Under the pieces are notes generated by a model. It did no database searches. It was not told where the DNA came from and was given only the letters and a program-made list of their open reading frames with translations. Shown here in pieces: positions 1-4,617 of a DNA stretch of 6,139 nucleotides. The DNA is taken from the NCBI GenBank assembly GCA_900550335.1, contig URRU01000105.1, forward strand, positions 1 through 6,139, in the 5' to 3' direction. The stretch comes from an uncultured Clostridium sp. Its GTDB lineage: Bacteria; Bacillota; Clostridia; Peptostreptococcales; Peptostreptococcaceae. The translations under genes were made by a program, and so were the position numbers. The first letter of the stretch is position 1; each line of letters opens with the position of its first letter.

Positions 1-48
1 TTTTCCTATAAATATATTTACAATCTATATTTATTATTTGTAACTTTA

Positions 49-231
49 TTAAAATTTATCAGGATCTAATCCAGACCATCCCATTTCTTCCATATTAACT
101 ATTTTTTCAAAATCTCCTTTTTCAAGTTCAAAATCTATATCCATATTCTGTTTCATTCTCTCAATAGATGAAGATTTTGGTAGAGGAACTACATCATTTT
201 GGATATATCCACTCCTTTTAGTTTGATATTT
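49..231 (-). pseudogene. C-terminal remnant of an aldo/keto reductase
   Basis: On the minus strand an open frame ending in TAA at 49-51 encodes about 60 residues that match the end of aldo/keto reductases (AKR). It contains YIQNDVVPLPKS, the LQ-N-V-P-I/L-PKS block of the NADPH-binding region. This is followed by SSIERMKQN (the usual R-I/M-x-x-N), DIDFEL and the C-terminal GWSGLDPDKF. A complete AKR has about 270-330 residues, so the barrel and the catalytic Asp/Tyr/Lys/His tetrad are absent. The frame has no start codon ahead of the homology and meets an in-frame stop at 247-249. The segment KYQTKRSGYIQ looks a few residues short of the usual KY-x-x-T-x-x-Q-x-x-x-R-x-x-x-Q, which suggests a small internal deletion. 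It begins within a few bases of the stop codon of the upstream 75-codon gene, so it is probably transcribed but not translated. Family assignment is firm; that it is a dead fragment is inferred. Confidence 0.8.
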
Positions 232-235
232 TATA

Positions 236-463
236 TTACTTTTCTTTTATCTTGACAAAGTAATTTCCTCTTATAACAATTCTTTCTGGCTCGGCAACTT
301 CATACAATACACCATCAATTTCAACTTCATTATCTGATATAAATTTACAAGTTTGATTATTTTCAGCACAGTATTTTTCAACTGCTTTTATTGTTTCAAC
401 TAAGTTCCGAGGTTTCGTTGAATCTTCTATATCTAATATTATACTTTTCTTAAAAAGTCCCAT
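236..463 (-). CDS. Small conserved-looking hypothetical protein, 75 aa
   Basis: I do not recognise a named family. The ATG at 461-463 has a good ribosome binding site (GAAGG, 7 nt upstream), and a sigma-A-like promoter lies upstream, so this is very likely a real gene. The product is soluble and mixed-charge, with no signal peptide or membrane segment. A short basic N-terminus (MGLFKKS) leads into a probable helix at about residues 20-35 (NLVETIKAVEKYC). Short probable strands follow (CKFISDNEVEIDGVLYEV, then RIVIRGNYFVKIKEK). Two cysteines (C32 and C39) sit six residues apart. The gene is monocistronic or co-transcribed only with the aldo/keto reductase remnant directly downstream. The strong terminator at 602-634 separates it from the peptide transporter operon, so a functional link to transport is not implied. 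The function is unknown. Confidence 0.75.
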   Translation of the reverse strand: MGLFKKSIILDIEDSTKPRNLVETIKAVEKYCAENNQTCKFISDNEVEIDGVLYEVAEPERIVIRGNYFVKIKEK

Positions 464-523
464 AATACTACCTTCTTTCTTATTAATAGCTTATTATTAA
501 CAATTATTTATTTTCTTATTTTT

Positions 524-551
524 ATTATACTATCTTTTTAAGCCTAATCAA
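524..551 (-). promoter_or_regulatory. Sigma-A-type promoter of the 75-aa gene
   Basis: The minus strand reads TTGATT (complement of 546-551), a 16-bp spacer, then a perfect TATAAT (complement of 524-529). Consensus is TTGACA-17-TATAAT. The predicted transcription start near 517 gives a leader of about 50 nt before the ATG at 463. It lies just downstream of the transporter operon's terminator, as expected for an independent unit. No operator was recognised. Confidence 0.7.
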
Positions 552-601
552 TATATTTAAAGTAAGTGGTATTATTTTTATATTTAACTGGTTTTCTAAA
601 T

Positions 602-634
602 ACAAAAAGAACTGTTACAACACTGCAACAGTTC
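602..634 (-). terminator. Rho-independent terminator of the transporter operon
   Basis: In the minus-strand transcript the stem GAACTGTTGCA, loop GTGT and stem TGTAACAGTTC (609-634) form 11 pairs including one G-U. A run of five U residues (604-608) follows directly. It starts 24 nt after the stop codon of the last ATPase gene. This is a textbook intrinsic terminator. Confidence 0.95.
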
Positions 635-658
635 CTAATACTATATATCCTAAATTTT

Positions 659-1639
659 CTATATTAATTCTTCATATTTAAAACATGCACAAACATGTCC
701 TTTTTTAACTTCTCTTAGTTCTGGTTTTTCATTTTTACATTTTTCATCAGCATAAGGACATCTTGTTGAGAAGCAACACCCTTTGGGAATATTCATTGGT
801 CCTGGCTGCTCCCCTCTCATAATATCTTTATGTTCATGTTCTACATCATCTACAGTCGGAATTGATGCTATAAGACCCTTAGTGTATGGATGAACAGGAT
901 TTCTAAATACATCCTCGCTATCTCCTATTTCAACCATATTACCTAAATACATGACTCCTATTCTATCGCTTATATAGTAAACCATAGATAAGTCATGTGA
1001 TGTAAATAAATAAGTAAGCTCAAATTCTTTCTGTAAATCTTTAAGCATATTTATAACCTGAGCCTGAACAGATACGTCTAGTGCAGAAACAGGTTCATCA
1101 CAGAATATAAATTCTGGGTCAGAAATTACAGCTCTAGCTATACCTATTCTCTGTCTCTGACCGCCACTGAATTCATAAGGGAATTTTTCCATATCCTCTT
1201 CATTCATTCTAACTATTGATAAAATGTTTTTTATCTTAGTTTCTATCTCGTCTTTTCCAAGTCCCATAAGTTTTAAAGGTTCTTCTATAAGTTGTCTAAC
1301 AGTCCAGCTTGGGTTTAGAGATGAGTATGGATCCTGGAAAATTATCTGTATTTTATTTCTGTACTTATCCCATTCTTTTTCACTTACAGTAGTTATATCT
1401 GTACCATTATATATTATATTCCCATCGCTTACATCCTGCATTTTTAGCAAGCATCTACCAAGAGTTGACTTACCACAACCAGACTCACCAACAAGTCCAA
1501 ATGTTTCACCTTTATATATATCAAAAGATACATTATTTACAGCATTTACAACCCCTATAGTTTTTCCAAAGAAGTTTTTGATAGGGAAAGATTTTTTTAG
1601 ATTCTTTATTTCTAAAAGAACTTCTTTATTATTTTCCAT
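659..1639 (-). CDS. oppF: Peptide ABC transporter ATP-binding protein, OppF/DppF type
   Basis: This is the second ATPase of the importer and would pair with OppD on the cytoplasmic face. Numbered from the ATG at 1637-1639 (326 residues) it shows Walker A GESGCGKST (51-59), the Q-loop FQDP (Q102) and a degenerate ABC signature FSGGQRQR (157-164). It also has Walker B FIFCDEP (E182), the D-loop SALD and the H-loop TSHD (H215). The C-terminal oligopeptide-transporter domain begins near VHPYTKGL. It carries cysteines C288, C294, C301 and C319, spaced exactly as in the partner OppD; in structures of related Opp/Dpp systems such cysteines hold a 4Fe-4S cluster. Start choice: AGAAGGAG (complement of 1649-1656) is 9 nt from this ATG. 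The in-frame ATG at 1643-1645 is only 3 nt away, and a TTG at 1658-1660 overlaps the Shine-Dalgarno itself. The gene overlaps the end of oppD by 11 nt, so translation is probably coupled. The substrate is not determinable from this subunit. Confidence 0.95.
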   Translation of the reverse strand: MENNKEVLLEIKNLKKSFPIKNFFGKTIGVVNAVNNVSFDIYKGETFGLVGESGCGKSTLGRCLLKMQDVSDGNIIYNGTDITTVSEKEWDKYRNKIQIIFQDPYSSLNPSWTVRQLIEEPLKLMGLGKDEIETKIKNILSIVRMNEEDMEKFPYEFSGGQRQRIGIARAVISDPEFIFCDEPVSALDVSVQAQVINMLKDLQKEFELTYLFTSHDLSMVYYISDRIGVMYLGNMVEIGDSEDVFRNPVHPYTKGLIASIPTVDDVEHEHKDIMRGEQPGPMNIPKGCCFSTRCPYADEKCKNEKPELREVKKGHVCACFKYEELI

Positions 1640-2630
1640 TTTCATCAACTCCTTCTTCAAATTTACCTGCTAAGAAACAAGCCGCCTTCTGTGTTTCTGA
1701 GAATACAATATGTTTAGGTAGCTCATTTTCACATTTTTCAAGCTTGTACTTACATCTATCTGCAAATGGACATCCTTTTGGCATTTTTGATAAAGATGGA
1801 GGCGTACCTTCAATAGTTGTAAGTCTTGTATGTCTACTTTTATTTATATCTGGTATTGATTCTAATAATGATTTTGTGTATGGATGTTTAGGTGAGTTGA
1901 ATATTTCTTCTGTTGTACCTTCTTCAACTATTATCCCGCCGTACATTACAGCAACTTTTGTACAAGTAGATGCCATTACACCCATATCATGACTTATTAA
2001 AATTATAGACATGTTTCTTTCTTCATTTATTTCTTTTAATAATTCAAGTATCTGAGCCTGAATTGTTACATCAAGTGCTGTTGTAGGCTCATCTGCTATT
2101 AAAAGAGATGGCTCACAACAAAGAGCCATAGCTATTAAAACCCTCTGTCTCATCCCACCACTGAATTCATGTGGATACCGTTTCATTCTCATTTCAGGGT
2201 TTGTAATTCCAACTTTTTTTAGCATATCAAGGGCTATATTATAAGCTTCTTCTTTGCTACAATTTCTATGTCTCATAACAATTTCTGTTAAGTGTTTTCC
2301 AATTCTTTTAAGCGGATTTAAAGATGTCATTGGATCTTGGAAAATCATCGCCATCTCTTTTCCTCTATATTTTCTAAGTTCATCTTCTGTTTTTAAAAGG
2401 ATATTCTCACCTTTATAATTTATTTCATCAGCTGTTATTTCGGCAGTTGATGGAAGTATTCTCATTACACTTTTCATGCACACACTTTTTCCACTTCCAG
2501 ACTCTCCAACTATTCCCAAAATCTCTCCCTGAGAAACATTTATATCAATTCCTCTTATGGCCTTTACATCTCCTTTTGGAGTATGGAAAACTGTTTGTAG
2601 ATTTTTTACATTTAATATATTATTATCCAT
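1629..2630 (-). CDS. oppD: Peptide ABC transporter ATP-binding protein, OppD/DppD type
   Basis: This 333-residue ATPase would power the importer together with OppF. Visible motifs are Walker A GESGSGKS (42-49), the Q-loop FQDP (Q98), the signature FSGGMRQR (156-163), Walker B LLIADEP (D180, E181), the D-loop TALD and the H-loop ISHD (H214). The C-terminal domain specific to peptide/nickel transporters starts at KHPYTKSLL (about 248). It ends with cysteines C287, C293, C300 and C318, a probable 4Fe-4S site by comparison with solved relatives. The ATG at 2628-2630 is the first start available, because an in-frame TAA sits 4-6 nt before it. It lacks a good Shine-Dalgarno: only GAG in ACTGAGC lies about 9 nt upstream. 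Immediately upstream is a 77-bp segment carrying a truncated DtxR-like reading frame that overlaps the first 19 nt of this gene in another frame. Translation may therefore depend on coupling to that frame. The 3' end overlaps oppF. Confidence 0.95.
   Translation of the reverse strand: MDNNILNVKNLQTVFHTPKGDVKAIRGIDINVSQGEILGIVGESGSGKSVCMKSVMRILPSTAEITADEINYKGENILLKTEDELRKYRGKEMAMIFQDPMTSLNPLKRIGKHLTEIVMRHRNCSKEEAYNIALDMLKKVGITNPEMRMKRYPHEFSGGMRQRVLIAMALCCEPSLLIADEPTTALDVTIQAQILELLKEINEERNMSIILISHDMGVMASTCTKVAVMYGGIIVEEGTTEEIFNSPKHPYTKSLLESIPDINKSRHTRLTTIEGTPPSLSKMPKGCPFADRCKYKLEKCENELPKHIVFSETQKAACFLAGKFEEGVDENGK
1649..1656 (-). promoter_or_regulatory. Ribosome binding site deciding the oppF start
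   Basis: AGAAGGAG lies within the last codons of oppD. Its GGAG core is 9 nt from the ATG at 1639 and 3 nt from the ATG at 1645. The spacing favours 1639, although 1645 (two more residues) cannot be excluded. Confidence 0.7.
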
Positions 2631-2707
2631 AATTTATTGCTCAGTATATAAATAGTCTCCAGATAGTCTTCAACGGACTCTTCGGACTTATGACTTACAT
2701 ATCCCAT
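2612..2707 (-). pseudogene. 31-codon ORF: N-terminal fragment of a DtxR/MntR-family repressor
   Basis: The frame starts at ATG 2705-2707, 8 nt after GGAGG (complement of 2716-2720), and ends at TAA 2612-2614. It begins MGYVSHKSEE and continues SVEDYLETIYILSNKL, then ends WIIIY. The SVEDYLETIYIL block matches the first helix of DtxR/MntR-type metal-dependent repressors; Bacillus subtilis MntR has SMEDYIEQIYML there. In the family a helix-turn-helix and metal-binding domain follow; here the frame leaves the homology after NKL, where the sequence becomes the start of oppD. The product has no DNA-binding helix pair and no metal site, so repressor activity is not expected. The segment uses CTG, TCC, GAC and GAG codons more than its neighbours, a hint of foreign or relocated origin. 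It could still act as a translated leader for oppD. That the reading frame exists is certain; the family call rests on about 16 residues. Confidence 0.65.
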
Positions 2708-2715
2708 AATTTATT
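2627..2715 (-). repeat. 12-bp direct repeats flanking the DtxR-like fragment
   Basis: The minus strand has AATAAATTATGG at 2704-2715 and again at 2627-2638, start to start 77 bp apart. Including the preceding bases (GAGG versus GAGC) the match is 15 of 16. Each copy contains an ATG: the first starts the DtxR-like frame and the second starts oppD. Joining the copies would place oppD 8 nt behind the strong GGAGG at the end of oppC. This suggests insertion, or deletion of a larger gene, by recombination at short homology. Confidence 0.85.
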
Positions 2716-3562
2716 CCTCCTCCTGAGATATTCTTGGCTCTACATATATTCTCAATAGGTCTCCTAATTTATTGAAAGAACAAATTGTTAGGACTATTAA
2801 TATACCTGGTATAAAAGCCATATAAGGTGCTTTTGCTAAATTTGTCTGTGCAGTCTGAAGAAGGCTTCCCCAGCTTGCCATAGGTGCTTGTATTCCTATA
2901 CCTAAGAAACTCATCGCACTTTCAACCATTATTGCATTTGCAATGGCAGATGTTGCAGATGTTATAATAAGTGGGTATATTGATGGAAGTATATGTTTAG
3001 TCATTATAGTCCATTTTGGCACACCAATTAATTCTGCATACTGAACATATTCTCTATTTTTAGCGCTCATAGTTTCAGAACGAACTAGTCTTGCTATTTC
3101 CATCCAACTGAATAAACCTATTACTAAAATTATTGAGAATAATCCTTTTTTAAATATAAGGCTTACAACAGTAACCATTATTATCCATGGAACAGAGCAA
3201 AATACATCAACTGTTCTCATTATTATACTGTCTACTAATCCTCCAAAATATCCTGAAATAATCCCTAGTGTAACACCTATTACAACAGATGTAGCCATAG
3301 CCAAAACACCAACTATTAGAGATACCTTAGCTCCATTTAATACCCTTATAAAATAGTCTCTTCCTAATTCATCTGTTCCAAATATATGAGATAGTGAAGG
3401 TCCTTGTAGCATATTACCTATATCTATTGCATTTGGATCTATAGGTAGCATTGCAACAACTATACTTGATACTATAACTAGAACTAAAAATATAAGTGAA
3501 AGCTGAGTAGCTCTATCATTACAGAATATTCTTTTTACATTTTCAAATCTTCTGTTGTTCAT
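2711..3562 (-). CDS. oppC: Peptide ABC transporter permease, OppC/DppC type
   Basis: This 283-residue inner-membrane protein is one half of the translocation channel. A cytoplasmic N-terminus (MNNRRFENVKR) precedes membrane segment 1 (about 20-40). The extracellular FGTDELGRDYF (61-71) is typical of the OppC/DppC N-terminal region. Further hydrophobic segments lie near 80-107, 112-135, 140-158, 195-221 and 247-264. The cytoplasmic EAA loop, which contacts the ATPases, is EYVQYAELIG through KHILPS (171-194); the usual A-x-G-A is AELIGV here. The diagnostic SFLGIGIQAP and SWGSLL follow (218-234). The start ATG at 3560-3562 has no Shine-Dalgarno at normal distance: AAAGGAG ends 29 nt upstream with a small hairpin between. 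No ATG, GTG or TTG occurs in frame in that gap, so I keep this start with some reserve. There is a 51-nt gap to oppB upstream. Confidence 0.95.
   Translation of the reverse strand: MNNRRFENVKRIFCNDRATQLSLIFLVLVIVSSIVVAMLPIDPNAIDIGNMLQGPSLSHIFGTDELGRDYFIRVLNGAKVSLIVGVLAMATSVVIGVTLGIISGYFGGLVDSIIMRTVDVFCSVPWIIMVTVVSLIFKKGLFSIILVIGLFSWMEIARLVRSETMSAKNREYVQYAELIGVPKWTIMTKHILPSIYPLIITSATSAIANAIMVESAMSFLGIGIQAPMASWGSLLQTAQTNLAKAPYMAFIPGILIVLTICSFNKLGDLLRIYVEPRISQEEE
2716..2720 (-). promoter_or_regulatory. Strong Shine-Dalgarno at the end of oppC
   Basis: GGAGG, in the run AGGAGGAGGAA formed by the last Gln-Glu-Glu-Glu codons of oppC, lies 8 nt before the ATG of the DtxR-like frame. It is 85 nt from the oppD ATG. 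It probably served oppD originally and now serves the small frame. Confidence 0.75.
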
Positions 3563-3576
3563 TATATCTATATAAT

Positions 3577-3598
3577 ACGGATTTTTTCCGTCTCCTTT
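3577..3598 (-). promoter_or_regulatory. Distant ribosome binding site plus hairpin before oppC
   Basis: AAAGGAG (complement of 3592-3598) is followed directly by the stem-loop ACGGA-AAAAA-TCCGT (3577-3591), then 14 nt to the oppC ATG. The linear distance from GGAG to ATG is 29 nt, far beyond the usual 5-10. Folding of the hairpin would shorten the effective spacing to about 14 nt. No better site lies nearer the start. Confidence 0.5.
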
Positions 3599-3613
3599 CT
3601 AAAAATATATTTA

Positions 3614-4564
3614 TTATTTATCTATTCTTATTCTAGGGTCTATTAATGCACAAAGTACATCAGATAATAGGTTTCCTAAAATTACTAATGAGCCAGAAAG
3701 TACTAAAATACTCATAACTATTGGATAATCAAGTGAGCTTATTGCTTTTACAAAATAAACACCTATTCCTGGCCATGAGAATACAGTCTCTGTTATAACA
3801 GCTCCTGTAACAAGCATAGGTAAAGACATTCCTAATTTTGTAACCATTGGAAGTAGTACGTTCCACATTACATGTTTGAATAGAATCTCTCTTTTACTAG
3901 CCCCAAATGCCTTTTGAACTAGTACATAATCCTCTCCTAATTGTGTTATTGCCGAACTTCTTACATATCTTATTAAATCTGGTAAAAATCCTATAACAAG
4001 TACGCAGTAAGGCATTATAAAATGAAGCATAAAATCTCCAAATGAATTATCTCCTATCTTGTGCATACCCATTATTGGAAGTATATCTAATTTACACCCA
4101 AAGAGGTAAATTGCAAGTAGAGCCAACCAGAATGTAGGAACTGCTAATCCTGCAGATGCTGCTGTATTAATAACTTTGTCGATTCTCTGATTTTTGTGAT
4201 AGGCTGCAAATAACCCAATTATAATTGCAAGAATAAATGCTGTCATATATGATGGTAATACTAATTTTATGGTATTTGGTATTTTTTCCTTTAAGTCATC
4301 CTCTATTTTTGTATGTTTTACTAGAGAATACCCTAATTCACCTTTACATATGTTTTGTACCCATCTTATATACTGAACAGGTACAGGATCATTTAAACCA
4401 TACTCTTCTCTTTTAGCCCGTATTTCTTCTCTTGTCATTTTAGGAGTAGTAATTGCATCCACCGCATCGTATGGGGCAAGATTTATAAGAGTAAAACATA
4501 TAGCCGTAATAGCTATTAATAACGGTATAGCTTGAGCTATTCTTTTTATTATATATTTAAACAC
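3614..4564 (-). CDS. oppB: Peptide ABC transporter permease, OppB/DppB type
   Basis: This is the partner permease of OppC in the membrane channel, 316 residues from a GTG start. It has membrane segment 1 (about 8-30, after MFKYIIKRIAQ), then the long external loop typical of OppB. That loop includes YGLNDPVPVQYIRW (55-68) and GELGYS (75-80). Further segments lie near 103-123, 135-157, 178-197, 240-262 and 283-305. The EAA loop is EDYVLVQKAFGASKREILFK (211-230), with the conserved FGAS and the following H-V-x-x-N. ETVFSWPGIG (259-268) is the family's diagnostic E-T-V-F-x-x-P-G-x-G. Start choice: GTG at 4562-4564 lies 5 nt after GGAG and gives the usual M-x-K-Y-I-I-K-R opening. An upstream in-frame TTG (4577-4579) is inside a terminator U-run and ahead of the Shine-Dalgarno, so it is rejected. 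The gene ends with tandem TAA codons. Confidence 0.95.
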   Translation of the reverse strand: MFKYIIKRIAQAIPLLIAITAICFTLINLAPYDAVDAITTPKMTREEIRAKREEYGLNDPVPVQYIRWVQNICKGELGYSLVKHTKIEDDLKEKIPNTIKLVLPSYMTAFILAIIIGLFAAYHKNQRIDKVINTAASAGLAVPTFWLALLAIYLFGCKLDILPIMGMHKIGDNSFGDFMLHFIMPYCVLVIGFLPDLIRYVRSSAITQLGEDYVLVQKAFGASKREILFKHVMWNVLLPMVTKLGMSLPMLVTGAVITETVFSWPGIGVYFVKAISSLDYPIVMSILVLSGSLVILGNLLSDVLCALIDPRIRIDK

Positions 4565-4569
4565 GTTTT

Positions 4570-4576
4570 CTCCTTT
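4570..4576 (-). promoter_or_regulatory. Ribosome binding site deciding the oppB start
   Basis: AAAGGAG directly follows the U-run of the intergenic hairpin and sits 5 nt ahead of GTG 4562-4564. It fixes GTG as the start codon. Its AGGAGA (complement of 4569-4574) is also complementary to UCUCCU in the 3' arm of the hairpin (complement of 4586-4591). Confidence 0.8.
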
Positions 4577-4577
4577 C

Positions 4578-4606
4578 AAAAAAAGAGGAGACTTTTAAGT
4601 CTCCCC
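4578..4606 (-). terminator. Intergenic terminator/attenuator between oppA and oppB
   Basis: The transcript forms GGGGAGACT-UAAA-AGUCUCCUC (4585-4606), 9 pairs with one G-U. Seven U residues follow (4578-4584). It starts 11 nt after the oppA stop codon. The spacing to the oppB Shine-Dalgarno is minimal and no promoter is visible between the genes, so it most likely acts as a partial terminator or as an mRNA 3'-end stabiliser. Either would leave the binding protein more abundant than the rest of the transporter. Confidence 0.85.
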
Positions 4607-4617
4607 ATTTTACTCAA

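Noticed and set aside
9..46. Palindrome TAAATATATTTA and inverted repeat TTACAA...TTGTAA after the aldo/keto reductase remnant
   Set aside because: These are low-complexity AT sequence with a long loop and no U-run. They do not form a convincing terminator or operator.
189..220. AAAGGAG followed by ATGATG on the minus strand inside the aldo/keto reductase remnant
   Set aside because: The ATG opens only two codons before TAG and is out of frame with the homology, so it is not a gene start.
586..600. Possible CodY box upstream of the 75-aa gene promoter
   Set aside because: Against AATTTTCWGAAAATT only a core of TTTTCT and a few A residues match, with about six mismatches. This is too weak in AT-rich DNA.
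1640..1660. Extended oppF N-terminus from TTG at 1658-1660
   Set aside because: The TTG overlaps the AGAAGGAG ribosome binding site itself; ATG at 1637-1639 fits the spacing.
1224..1673. Long plus-strand open frame opposite oppF
   Set aside because: It lies wholly antisense to a confidently assigned ATPase, has a low-complexity Phe/Ser/Leu-rich translation and no ribosome binding site. It is a by-product of AT-rich coding.
1744..1992. Plus-strand open frame opposite oppD
   Set aside because: It is antisense to conserved OppD sequence, resembles no family and lacks start signals. The same applies to the short frame at 2447-2632.
4565..4579. Extended oppB N-terminus from TTG at 4577-4579
   Set aside because: The TTG is formed by the terminator U-run and lies upstream of the Shine-Dalgarno. 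GTG at 4562-4564 has correct spacing and gives the usual OppB start.
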